Of a DNA stretch of 26,469 bases, positions 6,777 to 14,633 are shown in pieces; the stretch's first letter is position 1; every line of letters begins with the position of its first letter. The stretch covers positions 1 to 26,469 of the forward strand of contig JALTHV010000175.1 in NCBI GenBank assembly GCA_027004315.1, given 5' to 3'. Under the pieces are notes generated by a model that searched no databases, was not told the DNA's origin, and was given only the letters and a program-made list of their open reading frames with translations. A program made the position numbers and the translations under genes. The DNA comes from Deltaproteobacteria bacterium (GTDB lineage: Bacteria; Desulfobacterota; Dissulfuribacteria; Dissulfuribacterales; UBA3076).

Positions 6777-7760
6777 TTACCAACGCATGGCCACTGAGCC
6801 CCAGGTAAAACCCCCTCCGAAAGCAACTAATAATATATGGAGACCAGAGACCAGTATCCCCTTGCGATTGGCTTCATCTAAGGCAATGGGGATACTCGCT
6901 GCCGAGGTATTACCATACTTGTGGATATTGATAAAGATCTTCTCCTTGGAAAGCCCCAATCTCTCTCCCAGCAGATTAAGGATGCGTATATTGGCCTGGT
7001 GAGAAATCAGGAGGTCCACATCATCTCCAGTCCATCCATTTGCCTCAAGGGCCTCCCAGGCCACAGATTCCAAGGCCTTTACTGCACACTTAAACACCTC
7101 TCTCCCCTGCATTTCTATATACTGCCATCCCTTTTCAAGGATTTCAGAGAGCTCAGGATGAGCAGTTCCAAGGCCCCTTATGGTAAGAAGGTCTCCTAAG
7201 GAGCCATCTGCATGGAGGTGGCTAGAGAGGATACCCCGGTCCTCTTTGGTCCCTGTAAGCACAACGGCCCCGGCCCCATCACCAAAGAGTACACATGTAC
7301 TCCGGTCTTCCCAATTGGTACGGCGGGAGAGTACTTCACTTCCTATCACCAGGATTTTCATCCTGCGGTTATCTCGTATGAACTTATCAGCCACAGAAAG
7401 CCCATAGAGGAATCCGGAACAGGTAGCCTGTAGGTCAAAGGCCCCTGCCTTCTTGGCTCCCAGCTCGTTCTGAACCAGGCAGGCCACAGAGGGCATAGGC
7501 ATATCCGGAGTCATGGTACTGACTATGATAAGGTCCAGATCCTGTGGTCGCACTCCTGCCATATCCAGGGCCTTTCTGGCAGATTGTGTTGCAAGATAAG
7601 AGTTAGTCTCATGGTCATTAGCTATATAACGCTGATGGATCCCGGTCCTGCTACGTATCCACTCGTCGGTGGTATTTACCCGCCCTTCCAAATCCTTGTT
7701 TGTTACCACAGAGTCAGGTAGATGAGATCCTGTTCCGATAATTATAGTATGTATAGACAT
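6777..7760 (-). CDS. fabH: 3-oxoacyl-ACP synthase III (KAS III)
   Basis: This 327-residue enzyme starts fatty acid synthesis by condensing acyl-CoA (usually acetyl-CoA) with malonyl-ACP. The Cys-His-Asn triad is visible at Cys114 (QATCSGFLYG), His254 (LISHQANIRI) and Asn284 (YGNTSAASIP). The FabH substrate loop TDEWIRSRTGI is at about residues 31-41. The C-terminal GGGFTWGSVAMRW is canonical. It follows plsX by 33 bp, in the common plsX-fabH order. It is followed by an acyl-CoA dehydrogenase instead of the more usual fabD. Confidence 0.96.
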   Translation of the reverse strand: MSIHTIIIGTGSHLPDSVVTNKDLEGRVNTTDEWIRSRTGIHQRYIANDHETNSYLATQSARKALDMAGVRPQDLDLIIVSTMTPDMPMPSVACLVQNELGAKKAGAFDLQATCSGFLYGLSVADKFIRDNRRMKILVIGSEVLSRRTNWEDRSTCVLFGDGAGAVVLTGTKEDRGILSSHLHADGSLGDLLTIRGLGTAHPELSEILEKGWQYIEMQGREVFKCAVKALESVAWEALEANGWTGDDVDLLISHQANIRILNLLGERLGLSKEKIFINIHKYGNTSAASIPIALDEANRKGILVSGLHILLVAFGGGFTWGSVAMRW

Positions 7761-7793
7761 AATTAGATTCTGGATAATCAGAGAGTGCCTCTA

Positions 7794-8801
7794 CTAGAGC
7801 GCCTCCAGCAAATCCCGTCTTTTGGAAATAGAACTAGCAAGTTTATCAGCCAGCCTTACTTTAGCAAGTTCATGGGCTACTCCTATTGCATTTTTGACCG
7901 CCTTAGGGCTGGAGAGCCCGTGACATATGATAGCGATCCCCTTGATCCCCAGTAGCGGGGCGCCACCATATTCTGCATAATCTATCTTTTTACGGAATTT
8001 CTGAAAAGCCGATCTTGTCAAGGTATATCCCATAGTAGCTACGAGGTTACCCTCAATCTCGGACTTCAACATGGTCAGGATGGCTTCTGCAAGACCCTCA
8101 CTCAGTTTGAGACAGATATTACCTACAAAGCCATCGCATACCACGACATCTACGTTCCCCTTAAAGACCTCTCTACCTTCTACATTTCCTACAAAATTGA
8201 GGTCACTGCCTGCAAGTAAATCATATGCCCTCTTTACCTGCTGGTTACCCTTACTGCCTTCCTCTCCGATACTAAGTAACCCTACCTTAGGCTCGGCATT
8301 TCCTAGGAGTTCCCTTGAAAATACAGAGGCCATTATGCCAAATTGCAGCAGATGGTGAGGCCTGCAATCTACATTCGCCCCCACGTCTATCATAACCACA
8401 GGATTTTTTAGTGTAGGCATAAGCGCGGCGATGGCAGGCCGAACGTCTTTGATTCTACCAAGGGTAACCAGAGCCGTGGCAAGAGTAGCCCCTGAATTAC
8501 CTGCACTTACCACAGCCTCTGCCTTGCCCTGACAGACCAACTCAAAGGCAACTCGAATAGAAGAATCTTTTTTGTGTCTTAAGGTATCGGCCGGGGATTC
8601 TTTCATTTTGACTACCTGAGAGGCTGGATAGATGCTGATAGGCAGATCCTTTTCCCCCAGCTGTCGGAGTTTTGCCTTCAAGACATCCTCTATCCCAACC
8701 AATATGATCTCTATCCCCTGGTCTCTGGCCGCGGCCAATGCTCCCCTTACCGAGACATCAGGGTCGTGATCACCCCCCATGGCATCTACTACTATAGCCA
8801 T
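7794..8801 (-). CDS. plsX: Phosphate acyltransferase PlsX
   Basis: This 335-residue protein converts acyl-ACP to acyl-phosphate for the PlsY step of phospholipid synthesis. It is peripheral to the inner membrane. It begins MAIVVDAMGGDHDPD, the family signature, and contains SAGNSGATLATAL, VDVVVCDGFVGNICLKLSEG and YAEYGGAPLLGIKGIAIICHG, all typical. The start follows the rpmF stop by 3 bp, and a TAGGA ribosome-binding sequence overlaps the rpmF end, so the two are coupled. Length is normal. Confidence 0.96.
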   Translation of the reverse strand: MAIVVDAMGGDHDPDVSVRGALAAARDQGIEIILVGIEDVLKAKLRQLGEKDLPISIYPASQVVKMKESPADTLRHKKDSSIRVAFELVCQGKAEAVVSAGNSGATLATALVTLGRIKDVRPAIAALMPTLKNPVVMIDVGANVDCRPHHLLQFGIMASVFSRELLGNAEPKVGLLSIGEEGSKGNQQVKRAYDLLAGSDLNFVGNVEGREVFKGNVDVVVCDGFVGNICLKLSEGLAEAILTMLKSEIEGNLVATMGYTLTRSAFQKFRKKIDYAEYGGAPLLGIKGIAIICHGLSSPKAVKNAIGVAHELAKVRLADKLASSISKRRDLLEAL

Positions 8802-8804
8802 ATC

Positions 8805-8990
8805 CTATTTAAACTCTTCCTTTTTAATAAATATTTTCCCTTTATAGGCACCACAGTGAGGACATATCCTGTGAGGGGGTTTAGCTTCCTTACATTGGGG
8901 ACAGATAGAAAGATTTGCTATACTAAGCGCATTATGTGAACGACGATTACCCCTACGTGAACGTGATGTCTTTCTCTTAGGAACTGCCAT
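8805..8990 (-). CDS. rpmF: 50S ribosomal protein L32
   Basis: This 61-residue ribosomal protein has the L32 start MAVPKRKTSRSRRGNRRSHN and a zinc-ribbon with two CxxC pairs (CPQCKEAK and CPHCGAYKGK). An AGAGGT ribosome-binding sequence lies 8 bases before the ATG. rpmF normally follows yceD and precedes plsX. Here plsX is in place, but yceD lies 729 bp upstream, separated by repeat fragments, so a separate promoter within that gap is likely. Confidence 0.97.
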   Translation of the reverse strand: MAVPKRKTSRSRRGNRRSHNALSIANLSICPQCKEAKPPHRICPHCGAYKGKIFIKKEEFK

Positions 8991-9249
8991 CTTTAAATAC
9001 CTCTAGGTTGTAATTGTTTATCTCTGCCAAACGACCAGTAAAGTCCCTACAGGGTCCAAAATTGGCTCACTCCCTTCATTGAGACCGTGTAATATTGCCA
9101 TCAAGCAAAATCCTGGAAAATTCTACCGATCACCTAAAAATGTTAACGATTAAGGCCATAGCCCTAACCTAAATTTTAGACAATGTCTATCCCTAAACAA
9201 CTTTTTTTATTTTGTACAGATATTGATGGCTTAGTAAAAAATCAAAAAT

Positions 9250-9351
9250 ATCACGCAAAGTCGCCAAGGCGCAAAGTTTTTTTAATAGCAATAGATCGCC
9301 TTTGCGAGCTCCGCGCCTTTGCGTGAGAAAAAGACTTTTTGCGAGGACATC
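9250..9351 (+). repeat. CGCAAAG-type dispersed repeat, copy 2
   Basis: This 102-bp stretch is the inverted partner of 192-278. It contains a perfect stretch atcacgcaaagtcgccaagg and a closing gtgagaaaaagactttt. It carries GCCTTTGCG twice (about 9298-9306 and 9315-9323), whereas copy 1 has it once. Copy 1 therefore looks like a slippage or recombination deletion of about 17 bp, or copy 2 like a duplication. Confidence 0.7.
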
Positions 9352-9481
9352 AACATTAATTATACTGCAAAAAGTGATTTAACCCAAATAGTTATGACCA
9401 AATATTGTAAGTTCTCAATAAATAGAGGTAATATCCCTTCGTTCGGAATTGTATTTCCAGGCAAAGTCTAGAAACGAGAAG

Positions 9482-9510
9482 AAAAGAAGCACCCTATGAT
9501 CGGTTACATC
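9482..9510 (+). repeat. AAAAGAAGCACCCT...TCGGTTACATC repeat, copy 1
   Basis: It reads aaaagaagcaccctatgatc followed by ggttacatc. The same block recurs at 14634-14664 (opposite strand) and 26145-26172. Here it runs into an 11-bp inverted repeat pair (9496-9506 and 9530-9540). It probably represents one end of a decayed insertion element. Confidence 0.6.
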
Positions 9511-9719
9511 GAAGTTACCAAACATTCCATAACCGATCATTTGTTTCCCTATCTTGGATCAGAACCCATTAATATCTTGAGGTTATATCCTCATTTAAAT
9601 TTAAAATTGTATCTAAATGGGCTCCCTTTGCTCAGATAGTATCACGTCAAGTCTGAGACGTCTTAAAATTGCGCGACATTAAAGGACAAGCAAGATGCGG
9701 CAATTCAGGCCTGATGACA

Positions 9720-10256
9720 CTAGTTAGTCAGTAGCCTCTTTAGTACATTAAATGGGCTCGTTAAGGACTCTTTATGACAGTGACACTCCTCTTTATTGAG
9801 ATTTGCACCACAACCAGGACAGATACCCTTACAGTCTTCCTTGCAAAGATGCCGCATAGGTATCTGGAGCAAAATTTGCTCCCTGAACATCTCTCTTAAT
9901 TGAATCTCGACTCCATCATATAGCAATACCTCTATGTCCTCTGTACCGAAGTCTATTTCTTCTTTTCCCGACAGATTGGGAACCAATATATAAGAAAAGG
10001 CTGTATATACCTCTTGGATATATTCCTCAAGGCAGCGATGGCACTTTAGCCCAATTAAGACCCTCACCTCACCCTTGAGATGTACATCCTTATCTACACG
10101 GTATAAAAAAACTTCTCCTCTTACAGGAGATTGTATCTTACAGTCATCCACATCAAAAAGGAGCCCTGGTATGTCTTCAAAGACCAGACGCAACCCTTCC
10201 TCAGATATATCCTCCACCCGAACGCTGTTTCTAAAGCCCCTGAGATCCTTGATCAT
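9720..10256 (-). CDS. yceD: DUF177/YceD family protein
   Basis: This 178-residue protein has the two cysteine motifs of the family: LKCHRCLEEYIQEV in the middle, and CKEDCKGICPGCGANLNKEECHCH near the C-terminus, which suggests a metal site. YceD is a broadly conserved partner of the rpmF region. Links to 23S rRNA metabolism have been reported for plant and bacterial homologues, but the exact role is unsettled. Normally it sits directly upstream of rpmF; here repeats separate them. It is downstream of tatC with an 83-bp gap on the same strand. Confidence 0.88.
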   Translation of the reverse strand: MIKDLRGFRNSVRVEDISEEGLRLVFEDIPGLLFDVDDCKIQSPVRGEVFLYRVDKDVHLKGEVRVLIGLKCHRCLEEYIQEVYTAFSYILVPNLSGKEEIDFGTEDIEVLLYDGVEIQLREMFREQILLQIPMRHLCKEDCKGICPGCGANLNKEECHCHKESLTSPFNVLKRLLTN

Positions 10257-10339
10257 ATAGCCAGACCGATGACTGATTAATTTAACTAGATGGCCTTTCC
10301 TACAGAAATTGTACTATATAGAGTGACTAATGAACCTTG

Positions 10340-11050
10340 TCAAGACAAAGGCGGAGGGCTCACCAGTCTGGCTATAATTATTCCTGCCTCAAAAAGAATA
10401 TACAAGGGAATCCCCATCATAGCCATATTGAATGCATCTGGTGTAGGAGTGAGTACAGCTGCCACTATGGCAATTATCAGGATAGCATAACGTCTGTATC
10501 TCACAAATGTCTTATAACTGCAGATTCTTAAGCGGCAAAGCAGTGTCATAAAGAGCGGAAGTTCAAAAATTAGGCCAAAACCAAGGACAAAGAGCCCAAC
10601 AAAATCCACAAATTTACTCAGGGCTATTACAGGCCTCAAATGTGGAGACTGGTAACTCAGAAGAAAATTTATTCCAAAAGGGAGAGTTACAAAAAAGCAA
10701 AAGGTGGCCCCTCCATAAAAGAGAAGGAGGGCTGCCATCATAAAACCCAAGGAGAACTTTTTGGAAAGGCCGAATACGGCTATCAAGCCCTGAGACACAC
10801 GCCAGAGTATCCAGGGGGCAAGGAGAAGCAATGTCCCAATGCTTGAGAGCTTGAGCAGGGCCAGCACCGGCTCCAGCACTCCAAAGAAGGCCAGGCGCTG
10901 GTGTAGATGGGCCTGGAAGAAGGCCAGGAAGTGAGGTGAAAGAAAGTACAGTATGGCAGTGAGCCCTACAAAACAGATTATGGTTTCCTGGAGAAAACGC
11001 CTCAGATACAAAAACAGCGACGCTATGTCCTGGAACAAGGGTTCATCCAT
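10340..11050 (-). CDS. tatC: Sec-independent protein translocase subunit TatC
   Basis: This 236-residue membrane protein should have six transmembrane segments. It forms the receptor core of the twin-arginine translocase for folded proteins. Family features are the N-terminal cytoplasmic stretch before the first hydrophobic segment, FVGLFVLGFGLIFELPLFM (the F..GF.FELP motif), the basic loop RYRRYAI, and VLTPTPDAFNMAMMGIPLYILFE near the end. The N-terminus (LFLYLRRFLQ) is a loose version of the usual HL.ELR.R motif. The ATG at 11050 follows the purQ stop by 7 bp with a strong GAGAGG site. No tatA or tatB is in the window. Confidence 0.92.
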   Translation of the reverse strand: MDEPLFQDIASLFLYLRRFLQETIICFVGLTAILYFLSPHFLAFFQAHLHQRLAFFGVLEPVLALLKLSSIGTLLLLAPWILWRVSQGLIAVFGLSKKFSLGFMMAALLLFYGGATFCFFVTLPFGINFLLSYQSPHLRPVIALSKFVDFVGLFVLGFGLIFELPLFMTLLCRLRICSYKTFVRYRRYAILIIAIVAAVLTPTPDAFNMAMMGIPLYILFEAGIIIARLVSPPPLS

Positions 11051-11057
11051 ATGCCTC

Positions 11058-11879
11058 TTACCTCTCCCGTATATAGTCTATGGCATTTCGGAAGATGGCC
11101 ACTCCTGCCCCCTCCTCTGGCAATTTCTTCCTGGTCCATCGAGGATAGTTCGTTCTGTGATGAAAGGCCTCGGGATGGGGCATCAGGCCCATAAGCCGGC
11201 CAGTAGTATCGCAAATACCAGCTATGGCAAGCTCCGATCCGTTTGGATTGTATGGATAGTCCTGCGTGGGCTCCCCGGTCTTAGGCGATATATACTGAAG
11301 AGCAATAAGGTTCTCTGCCGACAACCTGTCCCTTACGGTCTCATCAATTGTTACAAACTTTCCTTCTCCGTGTCTTACTGGCAATTCAATACGTTCTATC
11401 CCACGGGTGAATATGCAGGGAGAGTCCCGAGATACCTTACAAGTAACCCATCGATCTTCAAACCTTCCGGAATCATTATATGTAAGGCTTATACATCGCC
11501 GTCCATAGTCACCATCAAACCCTGGCAGGAGTCCGGTCTTTGCCATCAACTGAAAACCATTGCATATTCCCAGTACCAGCCCCCCTTTTTCTACAAATCT
11601 GAGGACCTGATCCAGCAGACGTTCTTCCTTTTCATTAACTCTGGCGTTACGTAGTCTATAGGCCCCTACCTGTGCCGCCCCCAGATTGTCGCCATCTAGA
11701 AATCCACCAGGCAGATTCAGGAAGTGGTAGTTATCCAGACGGACACTTCCATCCAGGAGATCGCTGAGGTGTACTATGTCAACATGGTCCGCGCCGGCCA
11801 GTCTGCATGCATTGGCCATCTCCCTCTCACAGTTTGTTCCATATCCAGTGATAACAATTACACGTACTTTTGCTGTCAT
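11058..11879 (-). CDS. purQ: Phosphoribosylformylglycinamidine synthase, glutaminase subunit
   Basis: This 273-residue class I glutamine amidotransferase supplies ammonia to PurL in step four of purine synthesis. The nucleophile Cys106 lies in GICNGFQLM, and the His235/Glu237 pair lies in MPHPEAFHH. The N-terminus VIVITGYGTNCEREM and the oxyanion region LPGGFLDGDNLGAA are typical. It is longer than the smallest PurQ forms (about 225 residues) and resembles the longer PurQ found in anaerobes. A GGAGC ribosome-binding sequence precedes the ATG. It is coupled to tatC downstream. A MITE-like element begins about 50 bp upstream of its start. Confidence 0.93.
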   Translation of the reverse strand: MTAKVRVIVITGYGTNCEREMANACRLAGADHVDIVHLSDLLDGSVRLDNYHFLNLPGGFLDGDNLGAAQVGAYRLRNARVNEKEERLLDQVLRFVEKGGLVLGICNGFQLMAKTGLLPGFDGDYGRRCISLTYNDSGRFEDRWVTCKVSRDSPCIFTRGIERIELPVRHGEGKFVTIDETVRDRLSAENLIALQYISPKTGEPTQDYPYNPNGSELAIAGICDTTGRLMGLMPHPEAFHHRTNYPRWTRKKLPEEGAGVAIFRNAIDYIRER

Positions 11880-11928
11880 ATCTTGCTCCAGGATTTCCTT
11901 TTTAGTCTCCTGAGCCGTCTACAAAACT

Positions 11929-12100
11929 GTAACTGTTCACATCCCCCCGTCCAGCGGTAGCCTTTTGAAGGGTTTCAGGAGCATCGCCTGATGCACAAAA
12001 TCAGGGCACTCTGCCGATTAATCCGCACTGAAACCCTTCAAAAGGCTACCGCTGGACGGAGACGTGAACGCTTGCAACAGGAGGGGACGTGAACGGTTAC
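11929..12100 (+). mobile_element. MITE-like palindromic element, copy 3 (172 bp)
   Basis: It lies between the divergent purQ and diguanylate cyclase genes. Ends are gtaactgttcac and gtgaacggttac. A perfect 8-bp duplication acaaaact flanks it at 11921-11928 and 12101-12108. The arms are nearly perfectly complementary (cagcggtagccttttgaagg paired with its complement). The right terminus carries the GACGTGAACG motif twice, separated by an AACAGGAGGGG-type spacer. It is the best reference copy. Confidence 0.92.
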
Positions 12101-12201
12101 ACAAAACTCAACCGCCTATACGCCCCGAGAGTCGCTAAAATTTTACAGAGACCTCTCTATCTATAGCCCTCTTTTCTTAAAAAGTATAGAACCTAGCCGT
12201 T

Positions 12202-12229
12202 ACCTGCAGCTTTTTAAATAAATGCAGGT
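12202..12229. other. Small hairpin upstream of the diguanylate cyclase gene
   Basis: acctgca (12202-12208) pairs with tgcaggt (12223-12229) over a 14-base A/T loop and is followed by CTTTTT on the plus strand. It has terminator-like form but the stem is only 7 bp. It could shield the downstream gene from read-through out of the element at 11929-12100. Confidence 0.3.
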
Positions 12230-12253
12230 CTTTTTACCATCTGTCTTGTATTG

Positions 12254-12259
12254 TATAAT
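12254..12259 (+). promoter_or_regulatory. Possible -10 box of the diguanylate cyclase/MinD-like operon
   Basis: A perfect TATAAT lies 24 bp before the chosen ATG at 12284. No convincing -35 hexamer is present at 16-18 bp (TTTACC lies at 15 bp), so this is a weak call based mainly on the perfect -10. Confidence 0.3.
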
Positions 12260-12283
12260 ATAAAAAATATCTCCTCTTTCTCT

Positions 12284-13150
12284 ATGAAAAAAAAGATAAA
12301 TAGACAAAAAAAAGAAGATCTTCAGGCCCTATTCAAGGAATTGCAGATCATTTATGAACAGTTAAGGCTGGCCCGGCCCAAGTCCAGAGTAACGAATTCT
12401 GAGTTCGAAGGTATTACTCTTTTTCGCAATTGTCCTCAACTTACTCTTAAGGACTGGGAAAAATTTATTAAAAAAATCCAGCTAACTAAGTGGATTGCCC
12501 TACCCTCAAAACAAATTGTAGGTCCTGCCCTCCAATCAATCTTAGACCAAATAGAATATCTAAGTAATCTTACAGATCAAGATCCCTTAACCGGGCTCTT
12601 AAACAGAGGAAGACTGAACGGGATCTTGGAATTAGAGATAGAGAGAACTATGAGATATCAGTCTCCTCTTTCTCTGGCATTTTTAGACCTAGATGACTTT
12701 AAAAAGACCAATGACAACTTTGGCCATGATGTAGGAGATAAAGTCTTGGTAGCTATAGCCAATCTCCTCAAAAAGCAGGTCAGAAAAATTGATTATGTAA
12801 TCAGGTATGGAGGAGAAGAATTCGTTATTATTATGCCCGGTACAGGGCTTAGGGCAGCCCAACTACTTCTGCATCGCATTTTGATCAAGATTAGAAAACT
12901 AAGTATTGAGGTCAATATTTCTCCAAAATTAATCCATACTACCTGCTCCATTGGCCTAGCCTGTTTTAAGGGCAGAAGGGCTATTAACCCGGAAGAAATT
13001 CTAAAAAAGGCAGACAATGCAATGTATGAGGCCAAAAATAGAGGTAAAGACCAATTTGTTGCGGCTAAAATTATTGATCTTGAGGTCTGGGATAGAGATA
13101 TCCAGGTCAATAACAGGGAAAAACAATTTCTATTTCGTGAGAAAATTTAA
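12284..13150 (+). CDS. Diguanylate cyclase (GGDEF domain)
   Basis: This 288-residue cytoplasmic protein makes cyclic di-GMP from two GTP. The active-site motif RYGGEEF is intact. DPLTGLLNR opens the domain, and FLDLDDFKKTND contains the metal-binding acidic residue. An RxxD inhibitory site (RKID) lies five residues before GGEEF, so product inhibition is expected. The N-terminal 100 residues contain no recognised sensor domain or membrane segment. I take the ATG at 12284 (MKKKINRQKK). An in-frame TTG at 12251 overlaps the TATAAT and is less likely. No clear Shine-Dalgarno sequence is seen for either start. Its stop overlaps the start of the next gene (TAATG), implying coupled synthesis with the MinD/FlhG-like ATPase. 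Confidence 0.9.
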   Translation: MKKKINRQKKEDLQALFKELQIIYEQLRLARPKSRVTNSEFEGITLFRNCPQLTLKDWEKFIKKIQLTKWIALPSKQIVGPALQSILDQIEYLSNLTDQDPLTGLLNRGRLNGILELEIERTMRYQSPLSLAFLDLDDFKKTNDNFGHDVGDKVLVAIANLLKKQVRKIDYVIRYGGEEFVIIMPGTGLRAAQLLLHRILIKIRKLSIEVNISPKLIHTTCSIGLACFKGRRAINPEEILKKADNAMYEAKNRGKDQFVAAKIIDLEVWDRDIQVNNREKQFLFREKI

Positions 13151-13965
13151 TGGACATAAATAAAAAGACCCTGAGTATCGCTATCATGAGTGGGAAAGGA
13201 GGAGTGGGAAAAACTAATATTTCCTTAAACCTGGCCTATGCCCTCTATGAATTGAACAACAGCGCCATCTTAATGGATTGTGACTTAGGACTGGCCAATT
13301 TAGACGTCCTCTTAGGAGTCACCCCTGAAAAAAACCTACAGGATTTACTTGAGCCAGATATCCAGGCAAAAGATGTGGTAGTTTCTCTAGAGAGTCCAAA
13401 TTTGGATTTCCTGCCTGCAGCTACAGGAGTGCCTGAATTAGCTAATTGGGATAGTGATATTCAATCTGTATTGCTTGAAAAATTAAACGACTTTTTCCAA
13501 AATTATAAATATCTCTTGCTCGACCTAGGAGCAGGGATTAACAATACTGTGACCATCTTAGCAACAATGACCCATCTCAAATGTGTAGTCATCACCCCAG
13601 AACCTACCTCACTGACTGATAGCTATGCCTTAATCAAGATCTTATCATCTCAAAGAAATGTCAAAGACTTTTTGATTATTGTCAATATGGTCAAAAATAA
13701 GAGAGAAGGAGAACAGGCCTTTAAGAGATTACAGATGGCCTGTGAACATTTTCTGGGGATTAAGATAACTCTTTTAGGAATTATCCTCAGGGATAGTGCC
13801 GTGACTAAGGCAGTTTTAAGCCAGACTCCCCTTTGCAAGCTAGAACCAAATTCAAAGGCCTATAAAAATATAAAGAAAATAGCCCTTAAAATAAACAAAA
13901 TAAGTGCAACTATTCCGTCACCAATAAATTCTGCCTTAAATATATACTTACTTAACCAAAAATAA
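13150..13965 (+). CDS. MinD/FlhG (FleN)-type ParA-family ATPase
   Basis: This 271-residue P-loop ATPase has a deviant Walker A motif SGKGGVGKTN (residues 14-23), with the signature lysine, and a Walker A'-like LMDCDLGLANLDVLLG. It also has LLLDLGAGINN in place of the usual DxPAG. The FlhG/FleN subfamily controls flagellar number and position, and MinD controls septum placement. The LANLDVLLG and QDLL wording fits FlhG/YlxH best. No flagellar genes are in the window, so the role is open. The start overlaps the stop of the diguanylate cyclase gene, so the two may form one c-di-GMP-linked localisation or motility unit. Confidence 0.85.
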   Translation: MDINKKTLSIAIMSGKGGVGKTNISLNLAYALYELNNSAILMDCDLGLANLDVLLGVTPEKNLQDLLEPDIQAKDVVVSLESPNLDFLPAATGVPELANWDSDIQSVLLEKLNDFFQNYKYLLLDLGAGINNTVTILATMTHLKCVVITPEPTSLTDSYALIKILSSQRNVKDFLIIVNMVKNKREGEQAFKRLQMACEHFLGIKITLLGIILRDSAVTKAVLSQTPLCKLEPNSKAYKNIKKIALKINKISATIPSPINSALNIYLLNQK

Positions 13966-14001
13966 GCTGCGATGATATCTTTACCAATTTAATCTGGGAA
14001 T

Positions 14002-14457
14002 ATGGAAACTAAAATACAAAAATCGATAAAAGATAAATCAATTACTAGATTCGGAGTCTCTATCCCCTCAGATCTGATCCATGCCTTTGATAAATATATC
14101 AGAGAACGTGGATACACCAACAGATCAGAAGCCATCCGTGATCTCATACGTGGAAAATTAATAGAAAAGGAATGGGAGAGAGAATTCGAGGGACAAGAGG
14201 TAATAGGGACCATCACCTATGTATATGATCACCATAAAAGAAATTTAGTGGACTCTATTCTCGATATTCAGCATGATTCTCCAAACCACATTATAGCCTT
14301 ACAACACGTACACATAGATCATCACAACTGTCTGGAGGTAGTCATTGTCCGTGGTGAGGCTGGCGTTCTACGCAATCTGGCCCACAAGTTAAAGGCCCTT
14401 AAGGGCATGAAGCACTGCAAGCTGACCATGACCACAACAGGGGCCAACCTCAGCTGA
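14002..14457 (+). CDS. nikR: Nickel-responsive ribbon-helix-helix regulator NikR
   Basis: This 151-residue repressor has an N-terminal ribbon-helix-helix DNA-binding domain (ITRFGVSIPSDLIHAFD, RGYTNRSEAIRDLIR) and a C-terminal ACT-like nickel domain. The four nickel ligands are present with the spacing of E. coli NikR: His91, His102, His104 and Cys110 (gaps 11, 2 and 6). It has about 15 extra N-terminal residues compared with E. coli NikR. It should sense Ni(II) and control nickel uptake or nickel-enzyme genes. No nickel transporter lies nearby. A MITE-like element is inserted at its stop codon: the 8-bp duplication gatgtaac starts on the second base of the TGA. Confidence 0.94.
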   Translation: METKIQKSIKDKSITRFGVSIPSDLIHAFDKYIRERGYTNRSEAIRDLIRGKLIEKEWEREFEGQEVIGTITYVYDHHKRNLVDSILDIQHDSPNHIIALQHVHIDHHNCLEVVIVRGEAGVLRNLAHKLKALKGMKHCKLTMTTTGANLS

Positions 14458-14463
14458 TGTAAC

Positions 14464-14633
14464 GTAACTGTTCACATTCCCCCTGGCCAGCGCTAGCATT
14501 TTTCAGGGTTTCAGGAGCATCGCTTGATGCACAAGATCAGGGTCTCTGCCTATTAATTCGCACTGAAATCCTGAAAAATGCTAGCGCTGGCCGGGGACGT
14601 GGACGGTTGCAACAGGGGGGTGTGAACGGTTAT
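14464..14633 (+). mobile_element. MITE-like palindromic element, copy 4 (170 bp), inserted at the nikR stop
   Basis: Ends are gtaactgttcac and gtgaacggttat. A perfect 8-bp duplication gatgtaac lies at 14456-14463 and 14634-14641. The arms have their own variant sequence (cgctagcatttttcaggg) and the opposite arm carries the matching complement. It is a long-ended copy. The target sequence is itself the end of another repeat (14634-14664), so this is a nested insertion. Confidence 0.92.

Larger units (their letters stand above)
8991..9719. other. 729-bp gene-free stretch of repeat fragments between yceD and rpmF
   Basis: I see no convincing gene or tRNA here. It contains a CGCAAAG-type repeat (9250-9351), a single end of the TAACTTCTCAATAAGT family (about 9405-9428), an AAAAGAAGCACCCT repeat (9482-9510) and an 11-bp inverted pair atgatcggtta/taaccgatcat (9496-9506, 9530-9540). 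The rpmF promoter must also lie in it, but I cannot place it. Confidence 0.6.

Noticed and set aside
12109..12283. Possible c-di-GMP riboswitch upstream of the diguanylate cyclase
   Set aside because: I could not find the conserved GEMM core elements. Only a small 7-bp hairpin and a TATAAT are visible.
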